Assembly: GCA_947628885.1 (NCBI GenBank)
Contig: CANRBO010000035.1
Span: 1-10,185 of the forward strand
From: an uncultured Clostridia bacterium
Lineage (GTDB): Bacteria > Bacillota > Clostridia > TANB77 > CAG-508
Reading direction: 5' to 3'
DNA length: 10,185 nt
In this document: piece after piece, positions 1-6,931 of the stretch
Position numbering within the stretch: the stretch's first letter is position 1
Layout: each line of letters begins with the position of its first letter
Translations under genes and position numbers: made by a program
The notes under the pieces: generated by a model
The model's database searches: none
What the model was told of the DNA's origin: nothing
The model's input: the letters and a program-made list of their open reading frames with translations, nothing else

Positions 1-120
1 TGTGTATGGGTGTATATTAGGGTTATACCAATATAATATTGGTTCAATTCCTTCTTCTCTTAATTTATCTATGCAATATACACTGCATGGTGCACAACAT
101 GTATGTAATAATAGTTTCAT
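1..120 (-). CDS. queH: Epoxyqueuosine reductase QueH, N-terminal 40 codons (partial, cut by window edge)
   Basis: The 40 visible codons begin MKLLLHTCCAPCS and continue to NPNIHPYT, the characteristic opening of QueH (formerly DUF208). QueH is the non-homologous alternative to QueG. It reduces epoxyqueuosine to queuosine at the wobble base of GUN-anticodon tRNAs in the cytoplasm, using an iron-sulfur cluster. The CC pair at residues 8-9, which opens the cluster-binding site in this family, is present, with further cysteines at 12 and 16. The start is the ATG at 120-118. AGGAAAGGA lies upstream on the minus strand, an acceptable ribosome site at slightly long spacing. The gene starts 25 bases after the stop of the 613-residue membrane protein, so it is probably co-transcribed. 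ruvB followed closely by queH is, as I recall, a common order in Clostridia; here one gene intervenes. The rest of the protein lies outside the window. Confidence 0.9.
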   Translation of the reverse strand, partial: MKLLLHTCCAPCSVYCIDKLREEGIEPILYWYNPNIHPYT

Positions 121-145
121 GCTATCTCGTTTCCTTTCCTAAATG

Positions 146-1987
146 CTACTGGTTATATGTTAGTATGCCTCCAGCTTCATTTTCATAAATAATTTTAGCA
201 TCTTTTTGCAAAGTATTTTTCCATTTTTTATAATATTCTCCCCTGTTAAAATATAATACATAATCTGCTTTTTTTGCATTTAATACCACGCAAAACGCTT
301 TTGCTTCTAATAAATTTTGACCTCCTATGTCTAAATCTTTATTAATTCTTCTAATTAAAGCATATTCCCAAAATACTTGTTCAAAACTGCCTGCTACTTC
401 TAATTTTGCTTCTTTTGGTATATTATCTTCTACATATTTTATTAATTCTAGTTCTTCTCTAGTCAAATCTTTCGGAGATTGCAAAATTGTTTTATTAGCT
501 CCATATATGTCTGCTACTTGTAAAATATTTTCGTTTTTGTCAATCTTTCCATGAGAAATATTAGTATCGAAAAATGTTAAGGTAATTATTATTGCTAATG
601 CATATATTCCTATAAATGCAAATGGCATAACCTTATTTTTTTCATATACTATTAATAATCCTTTGTAACTTAAGTAATACAAAAGTACCCACAATGCATA
701 ATAATTTTTGTTTAAATAATACATTGAAACTTTTTCAAACAAATATCCTATTAATAGTAGAAATATAAATGCCATTGTTAAAAGTGTTATCAATGATTGT
801 CCTCTATTTTCTTTCCAGCATTTGTACATTGCAACTATTGCAAATGGTAATAGCAATATTTCGTTTGAGAACAAATTTACATAAACATATCCAAATGCTT
901 TGAATTGACTACCTGACATTGATTTTTGTTGTTGTATTGCTGCACCCATGTCTATATTTTTATTTATCAGTACGCCGTAAATTTGTGGTGTAATATGATA
1001 AATATATCCAAATATAAAAGGCAGTAGTAGTGTTACAGATAACAATATGCATAATTTTATAGAGCATATCTTTTTTGTTTTTCTGTAATGATTAATACAA
1101 AAATATATCCACAATCCACTATACACATAAGGTACAAACATAAAATATGCTGTAAATAATCCATAATTAAGTAAAAAGAATACTAATAAATTTTGTTTAA
1201 ATCCAATTTCTTCATTTTGATAAATATCTATCGATGCAATTATCGCACTTAAAACCAATATTCCCATGCTTAGATATTCAAATCCAAATAACAAACTATT
1301 CAATGGATATCCCATTGTGTATAACAATGCCATTGCAAATGCTAAAAATCTAGTTATATTATTTTTTGCAAATCTTGATATTACACTATAAAACATCCAC
1401 CCACTTAAGAACAAAATGAATATACCAAATGCAATAAATACTACATAATTATAAAATGGATCTATTATTCCTTGCAAACATTTCATAATTAATCCTGAAT
1501 TTACATAAGATGCTGTTTTTCTATTTTCCAATTTTCCATATACTTCATCAGCTTCTCCTCCTGGTAATAATGAATCTTCTTCTGCAAATTTTTCCGAAGT
1601 TATATAATGAGCAGATGGATCTCCTGATTCATATTTTATTTCAAATGGAAAATTAAAATTAAAATATGTAACTATTAAAACTGCAATTCCTAAAAGTACA
1701 ATGTATATTAAATCAATTACTTTAAAACTATATTTTTGTACCTTTTTAGTTTTTATCATGTAGATTATCATTATTAAACTAAAAAACAAATTTATTCCAC
1801 TGAACCCCCATAATGTCAATGGAATACGGAAAAATGTAGTTACATAATATACAAATGCATTATAACAAAATAAAATCACAAGATTTAATGCTATTTGTTT
1901 TAATATATCTATTTTCTTTTCACTTTTTTTCACAAGTAAATAACTTATAAATAAAGCTATTACCGATAATACATATAAAATTCTCAT
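146..1987 (-). CDS. Polytopic membrane protein, probable GT-C-fold glycosyltransferase (613 aa)
   Basis: I do not recognise a named family. The protein has about a dozen hydrophobic segments, for example near residues 5-20, 31-52, 62-78, 90-110, 178-203, 212-230, 239-254, 266-298, 309-330, 373-390, 399-416 and 453-473. A soluble C-terminal tail of about 140 residues follows. The first large loop, after the segment ending near 112, carries an acidic motif ESGDPSAHY (120-128). GT-C lipid-sugar transferases place their catalytic acidic residue in such a loop, so a transferase using a polyprenyl-phosphate sugar outside the membrane is my inference. The C-terminal region (KADYVLYFNRGEYY at 573-586) also resembles tails of Firmicute GT-C proteins. 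The start is the ATG at 1987-1985, with AAGG seven bases upstream. It sits between ruvB and queH and may be co-transcribed with both. A polymerase or other polytopic surface-glycan protein is the main alternative. Confidence 0.6.
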   Translation of the reverse strand: MRILYVLSVIALFISYLLVKKSEKKIDILKQIALNLVILFCYNAFVYYVTTFFRIPLTLWGFSGINLFFSLIMIIYMIKTKKVQKYSFKVIDLIYIVLLGIAVLIVTYFNFNFPFEIKYESGDPSAHYITSEKFAEEDSLLPGGEADEVYGKLENRKTASYVNSGLIMKCLQGIIDPFYNYVVFIAFGIFILFLSGWMFYSVISRFAKNNITRFLAFAMALLYTMGYPLNSLLFGFEYLSMGILVLSAIIASIDIYQNEEIGFKQNLLVFFLLNYGLFTAYFMFVPYVYSGLWIYFCINHYRKTKKICSIKLCILLSVTLLLPFIFGYIYHITPQIYGVLINKNIDMGAAIQQQKSMSGSQFKAFGYVYVNLFSNEILLLPFAIVAMYKCWKENRGQSLITLLTMAFIFLLLIGYLFEKVSMYYLNKNYYALWVLLYYLSYKGLLIVYEKNKVMPFAFIGIYALAIIITLTFFDTNISHGKIDKNENILQVADIYGANKTILQSPKDLTREELELIKYVEDNIPKEAKLEVAGSFEQVFWEYALIRRINKDLDIGGQNLLEAKAFCVVLNAKKADYVLYFNRGEYYKKWKNTLQKDAKIIYENEAGGILTYNQ

Positions 1988-2001
1988 TTTTTTTCCTTAA
2001 T

Positions 2002-2040
2002 ATACTGAGCAACTCTAATTATATAAGATTTACTCAGCAT
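2002..2040 (-). promoter_or_regulatory. Inverted repeat (15-bp stem, 9-base loop) between ruvB and the 613-aa gene
   Basis: Arms 2026-2040 and 2002-2016 pair over 14 of 15 positions in the minus-strand RNA, with two G-U wobbles, around a nine-base AU-rich loop. It fills most of the 67-base gap after the ruvB stop. No U tract follows on the minus strand; the next bases are TAAGGAAAAA, the ribosome site of the next gene. It therefore does not look like an intrinsic terminator. It could act as an attenuator, an RNA-stability element or a translation control hairpin. An 18-codon ORF runs through it (1984-2040). Confidence 0.5.
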
Positions 2041-2054
2041 ATTTCTTTCTACTT

Positions 2055-3059
2055 TTATTTTACATTTTTTATTCCTAAGTGTTCGTAAGCTGAAGGTAGC
2101 GCTATTCTTCCTCTTGGTGTTCTTCCTATAAATCCTATTTGTACCAAATATGGTTCATATACATCCTCTATAGTCGATACTTCTTCCCCTAAAGTAGTAG
2201 CTAGGCTATCTACACCAACTGGTCTTCCTTGATATTTGTTTATTAAAGTGTCTAACAATCTTCTATCTGTCGCATCTAGTCCTATATCGTCTATATCTAA
2301 TTTATTTAATGAAATTTTTGCTATATCCAAAGATATTTGTCCATTACCTAAAACAGATGCATAATCTCTAATTCTTTTCAATAATCTGTTTGCTATTCTT
2401 GGTGTTCCTCTAGATCTTTTTGCTATCTCCATTGCTGCATCTTCATCTATTTCTATATTTAAAATATTCGCTGATCTTTTAATAATTGTTTTCAAATCTT
2501 CAGGTTCATATAATTCTAATCTTTCCACTATTCCAAATCTATCTCTTAGTGGTGTAGTCAAAGAACCTGCTTTTGTAGTTGCTCCAATTAATGTAAACTT
2601 TGGTAAATCTAATCTTATTGATTTTGCTGTTGGTCCTTTTCCAATTATTATATCTAATGTAAAATCTTCAAGTGCTGGATACAATATTTCTTCAACATTT
2701 TTATTTAGTCTATGTATTTCATCTATGAATAAAACATCAAATTCTGATAAGTTAGTTAGTAATGCTGCTAAATCTCCTGCTTTTTCAATTGCTGGTCCTG
2801 ATGTAATTTTTATCTTTGAATTCATTTCATTTGATATAATATTTGCTAACGTAGTTTTTCCAAGTCCTGGTGGTCCATATAATAACACATGGTCAAGAGG
2901 TTCTTTTCTCTTTTTGGCAGCTTCTATATATATTTTCATGTTTTCCTTTACTTTTGTTTGTCCAATATATTCATTTAAATTTTTTGGTCTTAACACATTT
3001 TCTTGTTTTTCTTCTGTATCATTTTCAAGGCTTGGATTTACCAAATCTTTATTTTCCAT
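2055..3059 (-). CDS. ruvB: Holliday junction branch migration helicase RuvB
   Basis: This is the AAA+ motor of the RuvABC complex, which drives branch migration of Holliday junctions during recombinational repair. At 334 residues it has normal family length and all key motifs: Walker A GPPGLGKTT (62-70), Walker B with DEIH (113-116), sensor I region IGATTKAG (158-165), arginine finger in LRDRFG (171-176) and sensor II GTPR (218-221). The C-terminal winged-helix DNA-binding domain follows from about residue 260, with RTPRGR at 313-318. The ATG at 3059 is the only plausible start. The nearest ribosome site (AAAGG) is rather far upstream, and a four-codon ATG-AAT-TTA-TAA micro-ORF lies between them. 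A predicted promoter lies directly upstream, so ruvB need not depend on the glycan genes. ruvA and ruvC, frequent neighbours of ruvB, are not in the window. Confidence 0.97.
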   Translation of the reverse strand: MENKDLVNPSLENDTEEKQENVLRPKNLNEYIGQTKVKENMKIYIEAAKKRKEPLDHVLLYGPPGLGKTTLANIISNEMNSKIKITSGPAIEKAGDLAALLTNLSEFDVLFIDEIHRLNKNVEEILYPALEDFTLDIIIGKGPTAKSIRLDLPKFTLIGATTKAGSLTTPLRDRFGIVERLELYEPEDLKTIIKRSANILNIEIDEDAAMEIAKRSRGTPRIANRLLKRIRDYASVLGNGQISLDIAKISLNKLDIDDIGLDATDRRLLDTLINKYQGRPVGVDSLATTLGEEVSTIEDVYEPYLVQIGFIGRTPRGRIALPSAYEHLGIKNVK

Positions 3060-3085
3060 TTATAAATTCATTACCTTTCATAATT

Positions 3086-3113
3086 ATTATATTCTTCTAT
3101 ATTTTTTTATCAA
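3086..3113 (-). promoter_or_regulatory. Predicted sigma-A-type promoter for ruvB
   Basis: On the minus strand TTGATA (3113-3108) is followed after 16 bases by a perfect TATAAT (3091-3086). Transcription would start near 3079, giving a leader of about 20 bases before the ruvB ATG. It lies in the 113-base gap between the TagO-like gene and ruvB. That gap shows no convincing terminator, so read-through from upstream also remains possible. AT-rich DNA yields chance matches, hence moderate confidence. Confidence 0.5.
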
Positions 3114-3172
3114 ACACTATTCTCTATTTTTAATTTTATTTCTTCCTAAGTCACAATTCTAGTAAATTTTGG

Positions 3173-4273
3173 CTAGGAAAACAAGTTCATTTCTCTTTTC
3201 TTATTTTCCTTCAACATTTCCTTATTATATTTTTTTATTTGACTACTTCCTAGTCCTAATATTGCAGCAATTACAAGTGCTAATGACAATGCTTTCCATA
3301 TACTATCATTTATTAGAATTACTGTAAATAATCCTATTGTAGCACTTATTGAGTACAAAATATATACCGCTTGTTTTTGAGTATATCCGTGTTTCATGAT
3401 TCTATGATGTAGATGTCCACTATCTGCACTAAATACTGCTTTTAGTGACTTTCCTTTTATTAACCTTCTAACAATTGCAAAAATAGTATCAAATATTGGT
3501 AAGCCTAACACTAATACTGGTGCAATTAAAACTACTAAAGTAACAGTTTTTGCTACCCCCAATATTGCAATTACTGACAAAGCAAATCCTAAAAATTGTG
3601 CTCCAACATCTCCTATAAATGTTTTTGCTGGATTAGCATTGTATGGGAAAAATCCTAATATTGCTCCAGCTAAAGCAGTTATTAACACTACTGATATAAT
3701 TGGTGATCCATTTGTTGCAAATATTAGAAGCAAGAAGATGCATGAAATTAGAGTAATACCTGATGATAGCCCGTCCAATCCGTCGATTAAATTAATTGCA
3801 TTTGTTATACCAACTATCCAACCTACAGTTAGTATAAAACTCACTGGTTCCGGTAAAATATTTCCTCCTATGTCAACAATTCGAATTCCAAATGAATATA
3901 TAATTATTGCTGAGCTGACTTGTGCAATAAGCTTTTGTATTGGTTTTAAATCCTTTACATCATCCAAAAATGAAAATATACTCAAACAAATAATTCCTAG
4001 TAAAAATCCTAATAATTTCATTTTGTAATTTTCTGTATCATTTAAGTCTAATTTTCCTTCTATTGACATAGATATTATTAAATAAAGTGCAGATACCAAA
4101 AATCCACTTATAACAGCTAGTCCACCTATTCTTGGCATTGGTTTTTTATTGACTCTTCTATCTGCTGGCATATCAATTGCCCCAACTTTTTTTGCAAGTT
4201 TTATAGTATATGGTGTTACTACAAATGATGTAATACATGCTAACAAAAATGCAATTGCAATATCTCCCCACAT
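3173..4273 (-). CDS. tagO: TagO/WecA-type undecaprenyl-phosphate GlcNAc-1-phosphate transferase
   Basis: A member of the MraY/WecA family (PF00953). It transfers a phospho-N-acetylhexosamine, usually GlcNAc-1-P from UDP-GlcNAc, to undecaprenyl phosphate at the inner face of the membrane. This is the priming step of teichoic acid and related wall polymers. In the 366-residue protein the aspartate pair LDD is at 103-105, NLIDGLDG at 161-168 and FIGDVG at 219-224. GHLHHR (286-291) is the histidine motif that points to the WecA/TagO branch rather than MraY. About eleven membrane segments are evident. An upstream in-frame ATG at 4288 would add five residues, but the sequence GGAGGT (4286-4281) lies inside that extension, seven bases before the ATG at 4273. 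I therefore choose 4273. It begins 36 bases after the GtrB-like GT2 stop and is probably the last gene of the glycan operon. Substrate identity is inferred. Confidence 0.9.
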   Translation of the reverse strand: MWGDIAIAFLLACITSFVVTPYTIKLAKKVGAIDMPADRRVNKKPMPRIGGLAVISGFLVSALYLIISMSIEGKLDLNDTENYKMKLLGFLLGIICLSIFSFLDDVKDLKPIQKLIAQVSSAIIIYSFGIRIVDIGGNILPEPVSFILTVGWIVGITNAINLIDGLDGLSSGITLISCIFLLLIFATNGSPIISVVLITALAGAILGFFPYNANPAKTFIGDVGAQFLGFALSVIAILGVAKTVTLVVLIAPVLVLGLPIFDTIFAIVRRLIKGKSLKAVFSADSGHLHHRIMKHGYTQKQAVYILYSISATIGLFTVILINDSIWKALSLALVIAAILGLGSSQIKKYNKEMLKENKKREMNLFS

Positions 4274-4280
4274 AAATTTT

Positions 4281-4286
4281 ACCTCC
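4281..4286 (-). promoter_or_regulatory. Shine-Dalgarno site fixing the tagO start
   Basis: GGAGGT on the minus strand, seven bases before the ATG at 4273-4271. It overlaps the first codons that would follow the alternative ATG at 4288, which has no comparable site upstream. The later start is therefore favoured. Confidence 0.8.
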
Positions 4287-4309
4287 ATTTTATTAGTTCA
4301 TACTTTTCT

Positions 4310-5254
4310 TTATTCGTTTTTTTCTCTTATTCCGTTATATTCTTTTATTAAATATAAAGGTCTATTTTTTGTTTCGTTAAATATTCTGCCTAAATATTCT
4401 CCAACAATTCCAAATAAAAGTATCTGTATCCCTGAAAAGAATAGTACGAGTAAAATTATTGCTTGAAATGCTTGAATTACAACTCCTTCTACACAACATT
4501 TTGCTATTACATATATAAAATATATAAATAGTGCTAAAAATGTTGGTATCGCTATATATGTAGATATTCTAAGTGGTGATGTAGTAAATGATGTTATTCC
4601 ATCAATTGCTAAGTTTACTAATTTTTTATAATTCCATTTCGTTTTTCCAGCTATTCTCGGATCTCTATCATAATAAATTGCCTTTTTATTATAGCCTATC
4701 CAACTGAACATACTTTTTGAACATCTTTGCGATTCTCTCAATCTTTTTAAAGCATTTACACATCTTCTATCTAAAAGTCTAAAATCCCCAGTATCTTTTT
4801 GTATCTCAATATTTGTAAGCGATTGCAATATTTTATAATACATTTTTGATGTGAATTTCTTTAACCACGTTTCGCCTTTCCTTGATTTCCTTTGTGCGTA
4901 AACATCATCATAACCTTGTTCCCAATATTCTATCATTTTAGGAATTAACTCTGGTGGGTCTTGCAAATCAGCATCCATAAATATTACAGCATCACCTTTT
5001 GCATAATCTAATCCTGCTATCATTGCAGTTTCTTTGCCAAAATTTCTCGAAAAATCCACATAAGAAATTCTATTATCTTTTTCTCGATATTTTTTTATTA
5101 ATTCCAATGTTTTATCTTTTGAACCGTCATTTATAAACAGTATCTCAAACTCATAATTTTCTATACTGTTTACCATTTTTTCTATTCTTTCATACAAAAA
5201 TGGCAACGAATCTTGCTCGTTATATGCTGGAATAATAATAGTGATTTTTTTCAT
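4310..5254 (-). CDS. Membrane-anchored GT2 glycosyltransferase, GtrB/DPM1 type (polyprenyl-phosphate sugar synthase)
   Basis: A 314-residue GT2 protein that probably transfers one sugar from a nucleotide donor to undecaprenyl phosphate at the cytoplasmic face. The GT-A domain shows PAYNE (9-13), NDGSKD (42-47), SRNFG (69-73), DADLQDPPELI (94-104), GDFRLLDR (156-163) and GKTKW (203-207). Two membrane helices (about 230-252 and 264-288) and a GEYLGRIFNETK tail follow, as in GtrB, CsbB and YkoT-like enzymes. The frame is open 39 codons further upstream to 5371, but the ATG at 5254 has AAAGGAGGT four bases before it and yields the standard N-terminus. Its ATG overlaps the TGA of the 515-residue GT-C gene (ATGA), indicating translational coupling. 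The segment before FSWIG (residues 173-182) lacks the FLRG motif seen in the neighbouring paralogue, so its lipid or sugar specificity may differ. The sugar is unknown. Confidence 0.85.
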   Translation of the reverse strand: MKKITIIIPAYNEQDSLPFLYERIEKMVNSIENYEFEILFINDGSKDKTLELIKKYREKDNRISYVDFSRNFGKETAMIAGLDYAKGDAVIFMDADLQDPPELIPKMIEYWEQGYDDVYAQRKSRKGETWLKKFTSKMYYKILQSLTNIEIQKDTGDFRLLDRRCVNALKRLRESQRCSKSMFSWIGYNKKAIYYDRDPRIAGKTKWNYKKLVNLAIDGITSFTTSPLRISTYIAIPTFLALFIYFIYVIAKCCVEGVVIQAFQAIILLVLFFSGIQILLFGIVGEYLGRIFNETKNRPLYLIKEYNGIREKNE

Positions 5255-6798
5255 TTTGACCTCCTTTTCCAAAAATCTTTGCTCAAAAATTTTATCTTTT
5301 CTATTTCTATAGAAGCTATAGGTATTAAAGCTACAATATAAGGAATAATATATCTCGACTTTGCTTCCCATATAATGTGAAACAAAAAGCCTCCTATAAA
5401 TATAGTTAAAAATAGTATAAATTCATTAGATAAATTTTTTCTATTTTGTATTATTACAACCATTGTACAGCCAAAAATTATTAATATCAATACCTTTTGG
5501 TAAATAACTGGAAATGTATGAATATCTTCCAATTCTTGTTTTCCCTCTTCTTTTATAACATTGTCATTTTCATCTAGGAGAATTTTTTGTCTTACTGTTG
5601 AATTATTATTTTCAGTCCACATTGAACAAATTTTTACCAAGTAAAATTTCATTGCATACGAAGGATTATCTATAAAATGGTTTATTCTATCTTTAATCAG
5701 TGATATATATTTTTCATTGGCATTTTCAATATCTCGATAAGCATAATCCGCATATTTGTATGAGTACCAACCTGCAGAATAATCTGACACTGTCATCCCC
5801 ATATAAAAATATCCAGTCATTGGAAATGATTTTTTACTATCTAAATTATTTTCTTTTAAATAATAATTTTTAACTATTGTAGCAGGTGCTAATGTAAGTA
5901 CTGCAAAACTAAATATTGCAAGGATTTTCATTAATATTCCTTTTGCATTTTCTTTTTTGTCTATTAAATCTAAAAATAAATAAATCAAAATAGCCAATAT
6001 AAATATTAAAAAATTCATCCTAAGCATATATGATATTGCCATTGATATTATCGAATATATCAGATATTTTATATTTTTTTCACTACCATATTTTATTATA
6101 AAATATGTCCCTAACATTGCTAGTCCCATGCCTGACACATCACCATATATAAATGTAACTAGTAATGGAATTGATAGAAATAATAATATCAGTGACATTG
6201 CTAAGTATTTATTTACTTTATACTTTTTTGATAATTCTTTACATATTAGAAATATAGAAACCACTGTAATTAAATTACAAAATGCATTAAAATATTCTAT
6301 AATTATATAGCTATTATTGTTGAAAATCCTTAATAATATGCTCCATACAAAAGCTAAAGGTATTTGTTGGCTATAACGTTCAATGTATGTTCTATTAACG
6401 ATTGCTCCTTCATAAGTATAACTATTATCTAGGAAATCTTGTACATTTTTCTCTTTTATTGCTATTGCAAGATTATAAGCTGTCTCCTGATCCGAATTTG
6501 GTTTTACGCTACAATAATGTATTATCACCATTTGCTCAATAAAATACATAAAAATTACCAATCCAAAAATCAAATATTTTTTTCTAAATTCTGTTGTTTT
6601 ACTATTAAGTTCTTTACATAAAACATATACAAGAGCTACTAATATTAGGCTAGATACTATAAAAATAAACGAATTTCCTTTAATAGTTACTACTTCATTT
6701 TTTGCCATTGTAGCAGTGTATATTATATTTAATATAAAGATAAAAGTAACAAAAATTAATCCAATTGTTGAAATGATTCTCTTTAATATCTTATTCAT
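5251..6798 (-). CDS. GT-C (GT39-like) membrane glycosyltransferase (515 aa)
   Basis: A polytopic protein with roughly 11-12 membrane segments (for example 10-31, 43-60, 76-95, 148-186, 198-218, 222-236, 246-278, 288-308, 432-450, 458-476 and 481-498). The first long external loop begins KPNSDQETAYN (99-109), placing an aspartate (103) where GT39/ArnT/PMT-like enzymes carry a catalytic acidic residue. Near the C-terminus, FHIIWEAKSRYIIPY (473-487) is a signature I associate with Firmicute GT39-like proteins. The expected role is transfer of a sugar from undecaprenyl phosphate to a polymer or protein on the outer face. Coupling to the following GtrB-like gene by a four-base overlap makes that enzyme the likely supplier of its lipid-linked sugar. 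The ATG at 6798 has AAGGAG four bases upstream. The alternative is a polymerase-like or lipid-sugar-handling protein. Acceptor and sugar cannot be read from the sequence. Confidence 0.75.
   Translation of the reverse strand: MNKILKRIISTIGLIFVTFIFILNIIYTATMAKNEVVTIKGNSFIFIVSSLILVALVYVLCKELNSKTTEFRKKYLIFGLVIFMYFIEQMVIIHYCSVKPNSDQETAYNLAIAIKEKNVQDFLDNSYTYEGAIVNRTYIERYSQQIPLAFVWSILLRIFNNNSYIIIEYFNAFCNLITVVSIFLICKELSKKYKVNKYLAMSLILLFLSIPLLVTFIYGDVSGMGLAMLGTYFIIKYGSEKNIKYLIYSIISMAISYMLRMNFLIFILAILIYLFLDLIDKKENAKGILMKILAIFSFAVLTLAPATIVKNYYLKENNLDSKKSFPMTGYFYMGMTVSDYSAGWYSYKYADYAYRDIENANEKYISLIKDRINHFIDNPSYAMKFYLVKICSMWTENNNSTVRQKILLDENDNVIKEEGKQELEDIHTFPVIYQKVLILIIFGCTMVVIIQNRKNLSNEFILFLTIFIGGFLFHIIWEAKSRYIIPYIVALIPIASIEIEKIKFLSKDFWKRRSK
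5259..5267 (-). promoter_or_regulatory. Strong Shine-Dalgarno fixing the GtrB-like start at 5254
   Basis: AAAGGAGGT on the minus strand, four bases before the ATG at 5254-5252 and inside the last codons of the GT-C gene. Together with the ATGA stop/start overlap it selects this start over the longer open frame reaching 5371. Confidence 0.85.
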
Positions 6799-6824
6799 CT
6801 GTCTCCTTTTATTTAATTATATAT

Positions 6825-6931
6825 ATTGTCTTTATCAACTATGTATTGTATTCTTTTACATTTATTGTCTTGTCAACTATGTATTGTGGTCTTTTACATT
6901 TATTGTCTTATCAACTATATATTGTGGTCTT
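6825..6931 (-). repeat. Tandem direct repeat, 38/39-bp unit, 2.8 copies, spanning the 3' end of a GT2 gene
   Basis: Three consecutive copies: 6902-6931 (about 30 bases preserved), 6864-6901 (38 bases) and 6825-6863 (39 bases). The first two differ at two positions over 30 bases; the 39-base copy has one extra base and about three substitutions. The copy at 6902-6931 codes for residues around QYIVDKT of the GT2 protein. The next copy is read in another frame and supplies the stop at 6877. The last copy is non-coding and lies before the GT-C gene. There are no spacers between copies, so this is not a CRISPR array. It looks like slipped-strand or unequal duplication. Confidence 0.9.

Noticed and set aside
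27..43. 17-bp palindrome ACCAATAT-A-ATATTGGT inside queH
   Set aside because: It lies within the coding sequence for EPILYW; AT-rich codons easily produce it and it has no regulatory position.
2002..2040. Intrinsic terminator after ruvB
   Set aside because: The stem is good, but no U tract follows on the transcribed strand and the loop is AU-rich. The next gene's ribosome site follows at once.
2725..3162. Plus-strand ORF of 145 codons opposite ruvB
   Set aside because: It is the antisense of the well-supported ruvB gene and its promoter region, has low-complexity hydrophobic translation and no ribosome site or family motif.
3639..4028. Plus-strand ORF of 129 codons opposite the tagO-like gene
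   Set aside because: It lies entirely within a gene with all catalytic motifs on the minus strand; the translation resembles no family.
5255..5371. 39-codon N-terminal extension of the GtrB-like protein
   Set aside because: It overlaps the GT-C coding sequence, gives no family-like sequence and lacks a ribosome site, whereas the ATG at 5254 has AAAGGAGGT at proper spacing.
6825..6931. CRISPR array
   Set aside because: The 38/39-bp copies are directly adjacent with no unique spacers, and no cas gene is present.
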